Below, piece by piece: positions 27,530 through 36,594 of a stretch of 64,000 nt of DNA. Every line of letters starts with the position of its first letter. The stretch's first letter is position 1. The position numbers and the translations under genes are program-made. The notes under the pieces are model-generated. The model saw nothing but the letters and a program-made list of their open reading frames with translations, was not told the DNA's origin and searched no databases. Source of the DNA: Desulfobacteraceae bacterium. GTDB lineage: Bacteria > Desulfobacterota > Desulfobacteria > Desulfobacterales > Desulfobacteraceae. The stretch covers positions 1 through 64,000 of the forward strand of contig JAAEMK010001005.1 in assembly GCA_024225635.1 (NCBI GenBank). The letters run 5' to 3'.

Positions 27530-28825
27530 TCACATTGCCCGAAAAAGGCCGTTGATGATCTTTTCGATAAGGTAAAGGGTGCCCTGGGCCCCCATGAAGC
27601 TTTTCTCAACAACGTGGATATGGCTTGCGGCGGGAAGGGAAATATCGATGCCGGTAAAGGGATGTCCCGTAAGCCGCAGGCGTGAGATATCCGCCTCGCT
27701 GCCAAAAACAATATCGGGTGCAGTCCCGGCCATATCGGCATTCCAGGCATCCAGGCAGCCTATTTTGCGGAGAAAAGCGTTTAACTCATCCGCAAAATCA
27801 TCCACGGTTTCAGCAAGTTTCACTGCAACGGGCACCATGCCGAGATAATTGTAAAGCCAGGTCACCAGGGGCAATGCAATGGAGGCGTCCGCGGATACGG
27901 CAAAGGTCGCCCCCTTTGGCAGGCCGGTCAGGGAGTTGAACCGGTTGAGCACTTCATGGCTGCGCCGCCGGGCACCCTTGATGACGGCCATTGCAGGCCC
28001 AGGATCTATATCAAGGCAGTCACAAACCTCATCGATCCAGGCTTCGGTCGCCTCAAACCCGATGGGAGCGCCCACGGATGGCATCAGGGTGGGCACCTGG
28101 AACCGCTCCTCTAAAAAATGGGCCAGCTGATCAGCATACTCCCGATGAATCACAAGGTTGCACCCGGCCGATCCCAGGTTTTCTATCCGGGGGATGGTGG
28201 TTCCGGCGCAAAGGACGGTGTTGACCTCGATGCCGCAGGCGTTGAGAAGGGTTGTGATCTCGTTGAGGTTCCCCTGCCAGTGATGGTGAAAGATGGAGAG
28301 GCCCAGCAGGTTGACCGTGTGCTTTCTGGGGGTGCCGGGGGGTGGAGCCACCTGTTTGATAACCTGGATGACACCGTCCTGGAAGCCCGCGGCAAAGGAG
28401 TCTGAAAACCCCGTGTTTTCCATGGCGATGCAGGGCACTGGCAGGCGGGCGTTCTTGATGAACCGTTCCAGGTCGTCGCCGATCAGGGCGGCCCCGGGAG
28501 AGTTGACAATGGCTATCAGGGAATGGCCTTTTTCCGCGACCACGGGAAGGATCTTTTCAAGCTTTTGGGTGGCGCCGAACACATAGTCATAATCGTCCAG
28601 ATAAGTGGCCGGCACCCGTGGCTGGCCAAAGTAGAACTCTTCGGAGTAATAAAGGGGATCGAGATACTCGGCCCGGGGCAAAAGAAACTCCGAGATCGAC
28701 CCGTGATAAAACTTGCATCCGGTGGGACCGTTGAGGAGTACCGCGGCATCACGAATGCTCTCAACAGCCATGACGGCACCGGTAAAACTGTCCGGGGGTA
28801 TGGGCCGGCAATTAAATTCCATCAT
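27530..28825 (-). CDS. Nitrogenase component 1-like protein (NifK/NifE-like partner subunit)
   Basis: A 431-aa soluble protein of the oxidoreductase/nitrogenase component 1 superfamily. The N-terminus has [20 protein letters not shown] (Cys6) and [13 protein letters not shown] (Cys37), the first two cluster-Cys positions. The third, which reads C-x-x-x-x-IGDD in NifD/NifK, is [13 protein letters not shown] here, with Ser in place of Cys. A His-rich stretch [14 protein letters not shown] stands where NifD/NifK have their second-domain opening. The C-terminal end ([20 protein letters not shown]) matches the family. It overlaps the upstream NifH-NifD-like fusion by 14 nt and has AAGGATGG before its ATG, so the two are probably made together as a complex. 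Confidence 0.85.
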   Translation of the reverse strand: MMEFNCRPIPPDSFTGAVMAVESIRDAAVLLNGPTGCKFYHGSISEFLLPRAEYLDPLYYSEEFYFGQPRVPATYLDDYDYVFGATQKLEKILPVVAEKGHSLIAIVNSPGAALIGDDLERFIKNARLPVPCIAMENTGFSDSFAAGFQDGVIQVIKQVAPPPGTPRKHTVNLLGLSIFHHHWQGNLNEITTLLNACGIEVNTVLCAGTTIPRIENLGSAGCNLVIHREYADQLAHFLEERFQVPTLMPSVGAPIGFEATEAWIDEVCDCLDIDPGPAMAVIKGARRRSHEVLNRFNSLTGLPKGATFAVSADASIALPLVTWLYNYLGMVPVAVKLAETVDDFADELNAFLRKIGCLDAWNADMAGTAPDIVFGSEADISRLRLTGHPFTGIDISLPAASHIHVVEKSFMGAQGTLYLIEKIINGLFRAM

Positions 28826-31001
28826 TTTTCCATCCTTCGTTTACCGGTGATTTCACAAGGCTTGCCCAGCGCCGGGCAAAGGCGATCCCGCCGTAGAACC
28901 CCACATCCGGGCACATGGGAATGGTGTCCACATGGACGGGAAAGGGAAGGGACTTGGGCGTATAGTTGCCAACCAGGATATCCGGTTTCAACCGGTTGAG
29001 GTCCTTGTCCCGCTGCCGGGGCGGATAATCCGTCTCCAACTCAAACCTGCCCGGGTAGCGGGTGGTGAACCTGTTGTCCTGGGAGTAGTTCAGGATGCAC
29101 ACCTTGGAAACCACCATGCCAAGGTCAAAGGCCGCCTCAAGAATCCAGTCCACATTGTGAACATAGGTGATGATCATGAGACGCTTGCCCTTGAGGGCGT
29201 TGCGGTAGTTTGCGATCAGGGTCTCATACCGTCCCTGGAAGGTGCCGATGAGGGATTCGCCTTTGGCCTCCTTGTCGAAAAAGGCCGCGATCTCCCGTAT
29301 CCAGAGCTTGCTGTCGGTGAATCCCACGGGAAACGGAAGGCTTGCCGTGGGGCTGTCAAACCGCTCCTTCAGGAAATCGGCCATGATCCGGCCGAAGTAA
29401 TCGGTATAGGCGGGCAGGTTCAACCCGGCCCTGAGGAATCCCTTGAGTTCGCTGACCCGGGTGTTTCTCACGAACCGGCAGTTGATCCGGATATTCATCT
29501 TGTGGAGAATGCCGGAAATGGTCTTGAAATTCTCTTCCGCATTATAGGCGATGTTTTTCTCGGCAATGACGTTGACCAGGTCCGGCCTGGGGCGGACCGT
29601 TGAATCCATGAGGGCGGCCGCCCCCTCCATGCAGGCGTTGAGCACCCCCTGCATATAGTCGCCCCTGAGATTTCCGTCCGTGGTGATGGGAATGACGGGC
29701 AGGTCCGGATGGAGGGCCCGGATCTCCTCAACGGCGGCATCGGGGTCATCCCCGATCACGCCCGAGGGACAGGTGGTCAAAAGGAACAGGGCCTTGGGCT
29801 TTTTTTCGATGGCGGTTTCAAGGGTCCGGGCAAGGGTGGCGTTGCCGCCGTAGATCACCGTGTTCTCATCCATGTCCGAGGAGATGACAGCCGGGTTCAG
29901 CTGGCTTGGCACCAGCATCTTCTTCTGGGTATGGAGCCTGAGCCCGGCCGAGAAGATGGCCTGGAAAGCGATGTGGGTGCAGCTCCCGGGGCCGTGGGCA
30001 ACGGTGATGGCATCCACCACCTGGGTGGTGGTGGCAAGGGCGCCGGCAAAGGCGCAGCCGTGGAGGGGTTCCCGGGTCATCATGCTCTTTGACAAAAACA
30101 CGGGGGGGGTACCGGTTGCGGGACCGGTCTTTGGCTCATCAGACAGGTCCGGCCCATCATTGGCCCGAGGTTCGATTTCTCCCCCCGGCCCCGGCTCCTT
30201 GCCCATGAAGACCGTCTGTTCAAGGGAGTGCTCGTCAAGGGAGATGGCCGGATAAAAGCGGGGGGATCCAAGGACGCTCCGGGCCAACCCGTGGAACACC
30301 CGGGCCTCGGGGGAATCGGGGAACGCCTCCACAACGGTTTTTTCCATAATTTCGGCCCGGCGGAAGCGATCGCTCCTGGGAACGGTCCTGACCACGGGAA
30401 GGGAGACCTTTTCAGCAAAGCGCATCACCGGCGCCCGGTCTTCGGAGTCCCCCCGGCTGTTGAGGATCAGCCCGGCCAGGCGGTGGTCTTTTGTATCAAA
30501 ATTCCTGACACCCTTGAGGATATTGTTGGCGGCATAGATGGACATGAACTCCTCTGAAGTAACCACATAGACCCGGTCGGCAAACCCCTTTCTCAAGGGA
30601 ACGGCAAAACCGCCGCACACAACGTCCCCCAGGACATCGTAGATGATCACGTCAAACCGGTCCATGTCAAGCCCCAGGCGCTCAAACAGGGCAAAGGTGC
30701 TCAGGATGCCCCTGCCCGCACACCCGACCCCTGGCTCGGGACCGCCGGCCTCGGCGCATACAATGTTATTGAACCCCTGGTGAAGTACCCCGTCGAGACG
30801 CTGGAGGGCGACCGGCACCTCTTTCATGTAGTCAAGGGCGGTGGTGATTCTCCTGCCGCCAAGCAGGAGCCGTGTGGAATCATGCTTGGGATCGCAGCCG
30901 ATCTGGAGCACCCGTTTCCCCGCCAGGGAAAGGGCGGCCGCAAGATTAGCCGAGATGGTTGACTTGCCGATGCCGCCCTTGCCGTAGATTGCAATTTTCA
31001 T
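28812..31001 (-). CDS. NifH-NifD-like fusion: Fe-protein reductase joined to nitrogenase component 1-like subunit
   Basis: A 729-aa protein joining two partners that are normally separate. Residues 1-245 are a NifH/BchL/CfbC-like Fe protein: P-loop GKGGIGKST (7-15), CDPKHDST, and both [4Fe-4S] cysteines in GVGCAGRG (Cys94) and DVVCGGF (Cys129). Residues about 246-305 are a Pro/Gly/Glu-rich linker. Residues 306-729 are component 1-like: HGCAF (Cys316), HGPGSCTHI (Cys341) and [11 protein letters not shown] (Cys411), all three cluster ligands. Near NifD Cys275 the protein reads [10 protein letters not shown], with no Cys; the His442 region reads [11 protein letters not shown]. FeMo-cofactor binding is therefore unlikely. 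It resembles the reductases for Bchl, F430 or methylthio-alkanes more than N2 fixation. Confidence 0.88.
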   Translation of the reverse strand: MKIAIYGKGGIGKSTISANLAAALSLAGKRVLQIGCDPKHDSTRLLLGGRRITTALDYMKEVPVALQRLDGVLHQGFNNIVCAEAGGPEPGVGCAGRGILSTFALFERLGLDMDRFDVIIYDVLGDVVCGGFAVPLRKGFADRVYVVTSEEFMSIYAANNILKGVRNFDTKDHRLAGLILNSRGDSEDRAPVMRFAEKVSLPVVRTVPRSDRFRRAEIMEKTVVEAFPDSPEARVFHGLARSVLGSPRFYPAISLDEHSLEQTVFMGKEPGPGGEIEPRANDGPDLSDEPKTGPATGTPPVFLSKSMMTREPLHGCAFAGALATTTQVVDAITVAHGPGSCTHIAFQAIFSAGLRLHTQKKMLVPSQLNPAVISSDMDENTVIYGGNATLARTLETAIEKKPKALFLLTTCPSGVIGDDPDAAVEEIRALHPDLPVIPITTDGNLRGDYMQGVLNACMEGAAALMDSTVRPRPDLVNVIAEKNIAYNAEENFKTISGILHKMNIRINCRFVRNTRVSELKGFLRAGLNLPAYTDYFGRIMADFLKERFDSPTASLPFPVGFTDSKLWIREIAAFFDKEAKGESLIGTFQGRYETLIANYRNALKGKRLMIITYVHNVDWILEAAFDLGMVVSKVCILNYSQDNRFTTRYPGRFELETDYPPRQRDKDLNRLKPDILVGNYTPKSLPFPVHVDTIPMCPDVGFYGGIAFARRWASLVKSPVNEGWKNDGI

Positions 31002-31040
31002 AGATTCCCGTATACCCGTTGCCCGATCCCATTAGCAGAA

Positions 31041-31065
31041 ACAGGGCAGGCAAAACCCGCCCTGT
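31041..31065. terminator. Hairpin before the nitrogenase-like fusion gene
   Basis: ACAGGGC (31041-31047) and GCCCTGT (31059-31065) pair as a 7-bp stem with two more inner GG/CC pairs past one mismatch. It lies between the repeat-rich gene and the fusion gene, 40-64 nt before the latter's ATG. It could end the upstream transcript or be part of the leader. Confidence 0.45.
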
Positions 31066-31140
31066 ACAGATCTCTGAATTCTTCTACCTGGAATCCATGG
31101 AAAAAGGCAACAAGAATCTCGTAATTAGCGAAAAGGCAGC

Positions 31141-32028
31141 CTAACCCTGGGTATCCACCCGGAAGCCGGGCGTTTCTCCGGAAGAGCCCCCGTCAACGCC
31201 CTCGCTGCTCATAAAAAGGGTCATGAGTTGCTTTTTGAACAGAAGATTCTTTTGTTGAAGCAGTTCAAGGACATCAGGGCCCTCGGCCTCTCCGCCCCCG
31301 GGCACCGGAACGGGTTCGGCTGCGGCCGTCTCCCCGGCCCGGGAAGTTGAGCTGTTCGTGTCAACCGCCTTTTCAGAATCAGGCAGCGGGGCAGGATCGT
31401 TCAGATCAATATCGCCCTGCTTTTCAACCGGGGGCTCAGCCGGGGGCTCAACCGAGGGCTCAACCGAGGGCTTAGCCGGGGTCGGGATATCCTGTTTCTC
31501 CCGGGCGTTGATCTCCCCGTCCGGGCCGCCAACCTCTTGGGCCCGAAGCGCCGGAACGGGGTCGCCAATGACCATATCGGTGTCCCAGGAGGTTGAGCTG
31601 GTCGTATCCACCGTCTTTTCATAACCGGACAGGGAAGAATAGTCGTCCATATTAATGTCACCCGCCTTTTTGCGCAGGCGTTCCAGCAGGGCCGAGATAT
31701 CCTGTTGTTCCCGGTCGTTTATATCCCCGTCGATGACGACGGAAACCTCCCTGTCAATGGCTTCCGAATCTTCAAGACCGGGAATGAGAGTCCCCTCGGG
31801 CCGGAGATAGTTTTTCCTTACAGCGGCCGACCGGTAATTCAGGGTAACCGTGTCCCCCTGGGCTGTCCTGAGGGTTATCTCTTCACTGGTTTCGGTTTTC
31901 TGTTCGTACTGCCTGGAAGCAATTTCCGTGGAATTAGCCTCAATCCAGGCTCTCTCCTCGTCGGTAACCCGCTGGGGAATGGGAGGGGGAATGGGATAGG
32001 TAGATGCAATAGAGTTCAGGTGAGACAT
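31141..32028 (-). CDS. Repeat-rich hypothetical protein
   Basis: A 295-aa protein that I do not recognise. Residues 1-110 are a possible small domain (VTDEERAWIEANSTEIASRQ, ITLRTAQGDTVTLNYRS). The rest is low-complexity and repeated: two long copies of a unit running GDIN/GDID - YEKTVDTTSSTS / SEKAVDTNSSTS - D/A - EPVP, and two copies of DGDINDREQQDI / DGEINAREKQDI. A proline-glutamate run PSVEPSVEPPAEPPVE joins them. No signal peptide or membrane helix is seen. It lies upstream of the nitrogenase-like fusion on the same strand with 139 bp and a hairpin between, so a link is uncertain. Confidence 0.7.
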   Translation of the reverse strand: MSHLNSIASTYPIPPPIPQRVTDEERAWIEANSTEIASRQYEQKTETSEEITLRTAQGDTVTLNYRSAAVRKNYLRPEGTLIPGLEDSEAIDREVSVVIDGDINDREQQDISALLERLRKKAGDINMDDYSSLSGYEKTVDTTSSTSWDTDMVIGDPVPALRAQEVGGPDGEINAREKQDIPTPAKPSVEPSVEPPAEPPVEKQGDIDLNDPAPLPDSEKAVDTNSSTSRAGETAAAEPVPVPGGGEAEGPDVLELLQQKNLLFKKQLMTLFMSSEGVDGGSSGETPGFRVDTQG

Positions 32029-32210
32029 GATGCTCCTCCTTTAGGAATAAATGATAACCAAAGTTGTATCGCTAAAAAATCGTTCGGCGCGAACATAGAA
32101 AAACTTAAGTAATTATTTTTATTACCCTTGAAGGTCTCAATTATTTCCTCATTATTTTCATTGAAACAGTCAACCTTGATATTTTCCAAACCATGACCGG
32201 TGTCAAGGGA

Positions 32211-35048
32211 TCAACAGACGGGACCGGGTTTCCTGCCTTTCAGGGGAAGGCGGATGATAAATTTGGCGCCGGCTCCCGGCCTGGATTCCACCGCCATCTC
32301 ACCGCAGTGATCTTCCGTGATGATGAAATAGGAAACACTGAGTCCAAGGCCGGTGCCCACCCCCACGGGTTTGGTGGTATAGAACGGCTCAAACACCCGC
32401 TTCCGGGTCTCCTCCACCATGCCGGGGCCGTTGTCCTCCAACTCCATACAGACCATGTTTCTCTCTTTTTCAAACCAGGTGCGGAGAATAATGCGGGGAT
32501 TCCGTATTGCCGCCGCCTCCATGGCCTGGGCGCCGTTCCTGAGGATGTTGAGCAGCACCTGCTGGATCTTGGCCCCCTCGCAGGGCACAAGGGGAAGATC
32601 TTTTTCATACTCCCGCCGGATCTCGATCAGCTTGAAGTCGTAATGTTTCCTAAGGTCATAATCGGTGGCCGCAAGGTCCAGGGTCTTGTCCATGAGTTCT
32701 TCAAGGGCGTGGGGATATACCTGGGTATCGCTCTTCCGGGCAAAACTGAGCATGTTATCCACAATCGCCGCCAGCCTGCGGCCCGATTCAATGATGGTCG
32801 TGATCATGCGCGGTATGCCCCGGGCCTCCATGAAGTTCCGGATCGCTTCCATTGTGGTGCCGGCAGCCTCGGCCGCTTTCCGGTTGGCCGGCATATCGGC
32901 CCGTTCCCCCAGACGCCTTGACATGACATCGGCGGTCTGCATCATGCCGGCCAGGGGATTGTTTATCTCGTGGGCCATGCCAGCGGCCAGCCCCCCCACC
33001 GAAAGCATCTTTTCAGACTGGACCATCATCTCTTCCATCCTCACCTTTTCAGTAACGTCGTCGATGCGGATCACCGCGCCTTCCACGCCGTTGGCGATCA
33101 AAGGATAGATGGTTACATCCTCGTAACAGGTGCCTTTTTCCGTCAAGCGAGGCTTTTTCTGTTCCTGTTTTGTTTCCCGCACCCGGATACTCTCGGCTAT
33201 TTTATCCTTCTCCGAAGCCATCTGGGGAAACACATCAGAAAGATTTTTTCCATGGGCTGCCGCGGCTTTGATCCCCGTGGCCTGCTCCGCTGTCTTGTTC
33301 CACTGGGTCACTTTGCCCTCCGCGTTCACCCCTACCAGCACAGACGGCATGGAATCGATGATGTTGGACAAGTAGTTGCGCAAAAGGTGAAGTTCCTCTT
33401 CCGCCTGCTTGCGCTCCGTGATGTCATGGCCAAACCCGATCACTTCCAGGATACCGTTGTTCTCGTCTTTCTTGGCAAGGGTGTTCCAGACAATGATTTT
33501 CTGTTCACCGTTCTTGCAGGTCAACCGCATCTCATAATCGGCAACCTCGGTTCGGGCAAACTCTTTGAAAAGCTCTTTCGCCCGCTCATATTCTTCATCA
33601 CTGCAGAACAGTTTCCACCAGTTTTTTCCAATGAGCTCCTCTTTACAATAACCGGTGGCCGCTTCCCCGGCAGGATTGATAAAGGTGATGATGCCGTCGG
33701 AATCCAACCCGCAAATAAGATAAGGGGCGCCATTGATAATGCCAAGGGAGAAGTCCCGCTGGGTTTGTAACGCCTTTCTGGACTTACTGACGGAATCAAT
33801 CATCGTATTCATTGTGGCGCCAAGGACTTTTATCTCTGCAGTTCCGGTTTCGGGGATGGTAATGATGGGGATACCATTCCTGCCTGTTTGACGGATGGAA
33901 TGGACGAGCAGGTTCAACGATTTTGTGATGCTTCTGGAGACGAGCAGTGAAAGAATCATGGTTACCAAAAGAACAGAACCGGAAAAAAGCATGATCGCAT
34001 TGATCAGTTTTGATATTTTATGTTCAAATTCTTCCCTGTAAACAGTGCTGCCGATATACCAGCCCAAGGGCTCATAGTAGGTCACATAGGCCTTTTTCCA
34101 AAACCGGAATTCTCCTTCATGGCCGGGTTTATCCCACAGGTACTCGAGAACAGGGTCGGGACGAAACGCTGTCTCTTTCATTTCGTCTAAAAGCGTGTTG
34201 CCCGTGATGGGATTGACAAGCTGATTCCCATCCATACCCGCACGATTGGGATGGGCAAGCACCTGATTCTCTTCATCAAAGATAAAGAAATAGCCCTCTT
34301 CACCAATTCTCTGTTTCAAAATTGCTTTATTCAAATCCTCAATCACGGCATCAAGCCGGGCCTGAACATCTTTTTCAATGTCATCGATATAGACCCCGGT
34401 TCCAACGATCCAATTCCAGGGTTCGAACAATTTCACATATGATTCCTTGGGTCGCTGTTCCGTAAGTCCGACAGGAGCGGGTTTGGGCCAAAGATAATCA
34501 ACATACCCCTCCCCTTTTTCAAGACAGACATCGACAAAGGCCTTGAACAGGTTTTCTTTTCTGCCAAAGGCACAGTTGAACCCTGGATCATCGAGAATCG
34601 TCCCTTCCAATTCCGGAATGGTCGGATGCATTATCATCCTGGGATAGGGAAGCCCGGTATCATTGATCCAGAAATATCCGATGCCGTCATCATACCGCAG
34701 CTGCCTGAGATCCTCAATTGCGTGCCGTTTGGCGACCTCTTCACTGATTTCTCCGTTTTTGAATTCATGAAACGCGCTCATGATGATTGAGAATGCGATG
34801 GTTGTGTTGTTTTTCAGCTCTATCTTCCTGCGGGTAAGCATGACCGTTTTATGGTAAAGGATACTCTTATGCTGCAATTCCACATAGTTCCTTGTAGCCC
34901 CCACGGAGTTAAACGCATTTGTTTCAATGGCATCGGACAATTCCTGTTTTACCCTTTGCTCGAAAAAAAAGATGGTTATTGCAAGGGAGGTTACAACAAT
35001 GCCCGTAATGGAAATGATGATTCGTGATTTTAATGAATTAAAGATCAT
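32211..35048 (-). CDS. Double-cache, HAMP, two-PAS sensor histidine kinase
   Basis: A 945-aa membrane kinase. After helix 1 (about 10-30), two tandem cache units are visible: GYFWINDTGLPYPRMIMHP ... EPWNWIVGTGVYIDD, and GYFFIFDEENQVLAHPN ... EPLGWYIGSTVYREE. A second helix and HAMP lead to two PAS domains (ending GFGHDITERKQAEEEL and VIRIDDVTEKVRMEE). The kinase core has AGMAHEINNPLAGMM with the phosphorylated His, NILRNGAQAM, DNGPGM and GTGLGLSVSYFI. There is no receiver domain, and no partner response regulator is adjacent. ATG 35048 follows AAGGGGC and is preferred to a start at 35144. Likely senses a small extracytoplasmic acid (inference). Confidence 0.9.
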   Translation of the reverse strand: MIFNSLKSRIIISITGIVVTSLAITIFFFEQRVKQELSDAIETNAFNSVGATRNYVELQHKSILYHKTVMLTRRKIELKNNTTIAFSIIMSAFHEFKNGEISEEVAKRHAIEDLRQLRYDDGIGYFWINDTGLPYPRMIMHPTIPELEGTILDDPGFNCAFGRKENLFKAFVDVCLEKGEGYVDYLWPKPAPVGLTEQRPKESYVKLFEPWNWIVGTGVYIDDIEKDVQARLDAVIEDLNKAILKQRIGEEGYFFIFDEENQVLAHPNRAGMDGNQLVNPITGNTLLDEMKETAFRPDPVLEYLWDKPGHEGEFRFWKKAYVTYYEPLGWYIGSTVYREEFEHKISKLINAIMLFSGSVLLVTMILSLLVSRSITKSLNLLVHSIRQTGRNGIPIITIPETGTAEIKVLGATMNTMIDSVSKSRKALQTQRDFSLGIINGAPYLICGLDSDGIITFINPAGEAATGYCKEELIGKNWWKLFCSDEEYERAKELFKEFARTEVADYEMRLTCKNGEQKIIVWNTLAKKDENNGILEVIGFGHDITERKQAEEELHLLRNYLSNIIDSMPSVLVGVNAEGKVTQWNKTAEQATGIKAAAAHGKNLSDVFPQMASEKDKIAESIRVRETKQEQKKPRLTEKGTCYEDVTIYPLIANGVEGAVIRIDDVTEKVRMEEMMVQSEKMLSVGGLAAGMAHEINNPLAGMMQTADVMSRRLGERADMPANRKAAEAAGTTMEAIRNFMEARGIPRMITTIIESGRRLAAIVDNMLSFARKSDTQVYPHALEELMDKTLDLAATDYDLRKHYDFKLIEIRREYEKDLPLVPCEGAKIQQVLLNILRNGAQAMEAAAIRNPRIILRTWFEKERNMVCMELEDNGPGMVEETRKRVFEPFYTTKPVGVGTGLGLSVSYFIITEDHCGEMAVESRPGAGAKFIIRLPLKGRKPGPVC

Positions 35049-35230
35049 TTTAGCCCCTTCCCAAAACGGGAGGACGATTGGTTCAGCAGGTTGGGCCTGT
35101 TTCAGCGACCAAACCCGAGAGGTGACACGAATGGAAAAATTCAAACATCAATTATAGAAGGAGATACTGTTCAGTTAAAATAGCACGGCACTTATACCAT
35201 TTCAAGTCAGGATTCCATGGGGCAGGACCG

Positions 35231-35261
35231 AACCGGAAACAGGCAAAACCGCTTTCCGGTT
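35231..35261. promoter_or_regulatory. Hairpin upstream of the preQ1 riboswitch
   Basis: AACCGGAAA (35231-35239) and TTTCCGGTT (35253-35261) make a perfect 9-bp stem with a 13-nt loop, 44 nt before the riboswitch aptamer. It may be part of a longer leader or the 3' side of the divergent region. Confidence 0.35.
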
Positions 35262-35304
35262 GATATTGCGGAATAAAACTGGTACCCTCCCCAATTTTAA
35301 ATTT

Positions 35305-35339
35305 GGCGGTCTCAGCACCCGCCTTAACAAAACTGGAGG
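35305..35339 (+). promoter_or_regulatory. PreQ1-I riboswitch
   Basis: P1 is GGCGG (35305-35309) with CCGCC (35319-35323), closing the loop TCTCAGCAC. An A-rich strand TTAACAAAACTGG follows. CAG in the loop (35313-35315) can pair with CTG at 35333-35335 to make the H-type pseudoknot, and the Shine-Dalgarno GGAGG (35335-35339) lies in this strand. The order and the A-rich tail match class I preQ1 aptamers, the smallest known riboswitches. The next gene is a queuosine-precursor transporter, the expected partner. Ligand binding should hide the ribosome site and lower translation. Confidence 0.85.
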
Positions 35340-35346
35340 TTCACCC

Positions 35347-36036
35347 ATGAACGAACTGCTATGGCTTGCCATGCTTGCCGTCAATTTTGGTTTCATCCTG
35401 ATCATTTACAGATTCTTTGGAAAGACAGGCCTTTACGCCTGGGTGCCCATCGCCGCCATTGTGGCCAACATCCAGGTGGTAAAACTGGTTGAGCTTGTCG
35501 GCGTTACGGCCACCCTTGGCAACATTGTCTATGCCTCATCCTTCCTTGTTACCGACATACTGTCGGAAGTTTATGGAAAAAAAGCGGCCCAAAAGGCGGT
35601 CCACATCGGTCTTTTCTCTTTGGTGGCCATGACGGTTCTCATGAACATGGCCCTCTACTTTGCCCCGGCGCCGGATGATTTCGCCCAGGAGAGCCTTAAA
35701 AACATCTTTGCGTTCATGCCCCGGGTGGCCGGAGCCAGCCTGTTTGCATATTTCATCTCCCAGTCCCACGATGTATGGGCCTATGATTTCTGGCGGAAAC
35801 GCTTTCCTTCTCCAAAGCTGCTCTGGCTGCGAAACAATGCCAGCACCATGGTCAGCCAGCTGATCGATTCCAGCGTGTTCACCCTGCTGGCGTTCTGGGG
35901 GGTATTTCCGGCAGCGGCACTGTTTGAGATCTTCTGGACCACCTACCTTCTTAAATGGGTGGTGGGAGCGGCAGACACCCCGTTTATATACATCGCAAGG
36001 AACTGGTTCACCATGCACAAGATCAAGGAGGATTAA
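35347..36036 (+). CDS. yhhQ: Queuosine-precursor transporter (COG1738, YhhQ/VUT family)
   Basis: A 229-aa membrane protein with six or seven helices. Family strings are ANIQVVKLVELVG, ASSFLVTDILSEVYGKKAAQKAV, the Gln/His-bearing FAYFISQSHDVWAYDFWRK and NNASTMVSQLIDSSVFTLLAFWG. It imports preQ0 or preQ1 for queuosine tRNA modification. ATG 35347 is fixed by GGAGG 7 nt before it and by the preQ1-I aptamer that overlaps that site. A self-complementary CGGCTTCGAAGCCG lies just downstream (36072-36085) and may end the transcript. The gene is divergent from the double-cache kinase. Confidence 0.93.
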   Translation: MNELLWLAMLAVNFGFILIIYRFFGKTGLYAWVPIAAIVANIQVVKLVELVGVTATLGNIVYASSFLVTDILSEVYGKKAAQKAVHIGLFSLVAMTVLMNMALYFAPAPDDFAQESLKNIFAFMPRVAGASLFAYFISQSHDVWAYDFWRKRFPSPKLLWLRNNASTMVSQLIDSSVFTLLAFWGVFPAAALFEIFWTTYLLKWVVGAADTPFIYIARNWFTMHKIKED

Positions 36037-36594
36037 AGGAGCCCGTGCAAACCGTGCCCACGGTGATTCCCCGGCTTCGAAGCCGCTCATTCCAACCGAG
36101 CAACCGGTGGAGACGGCCGGGCAGGGTCCCCACATGGCGCATATGGGGTGAAATGCGCCCCGGTCGAATGACATCGCAATGTCATAATAATTCGCATAAT
36201 GGTATTGACTCATAACCGGAACCTTGATATAGTTTTTCTTCAAACGACCAAGAGTTCATGCTCTCATCACCCCTTCTATATTTATGGCAAACACCACTCT
36301 CTCATCTATTCGATCCCAAATCGATCCAACTCCGGGTGATATTAAACGGTAGTTTTTCAGAACCATTTATCGTAAAAAATCAAATTTGGGAAAGTTTACA
36401 GTCGTAAACTTTAACATACCAGGTATTAATCTAAAAATAATTGTTTATTGACTCAACTTTCGGTATTGGGGATTTTGACATGGGGGTCAGGCCTGCCTTG
36501 CCGCACTTTTTGCCAGCCAGCCCCGATCCATCACGGCTGAAGTCCGAAAGATGAGCCATTGAGATAATTACTATTAATTGTCAAAAGGGGAAAA
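36037..36594. other. Long intergenic region with several palindromes
   Basis: No gene is supported in this 558-bp stretch. It holds CGGCTTCGAAGCCG (36072-36085), ATGACAT-CGCA-ATGTCAT (36168-36185) and the AT-rich AAAGTTTAC-AGTC-GTAAACTTT (36391-36412), all perfect inverted repeats. The last third is AT-rich and probably contains the promoter for the binding-protein/chemoreceptor set, with TTGACT at 36448 as one possible -35. The 22-bp repeat at 36391 is a plausible operator. Confidence 0.5.

Noticed and set aside
28812-31001. Classical N2-fixing nitrogenase
   Set aside because: No FeMo-cofactor ligands, no nifENB or other assembly genes, third partner Cys missing; only the superfamily assignment is kept.
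31438-31490. Short tandem repeat that could be a CRISPR or VNTR
   Set aside because: It encodes the PSVEP-type proline-glutamate run inside an open frame, with short degenerate units and no spacers.
35536-36243. 235-codon minus-strand ORF opposite the queuosine transporter
   Set aside because: Antisense to a clear COG1738 gene with a riboswitch.
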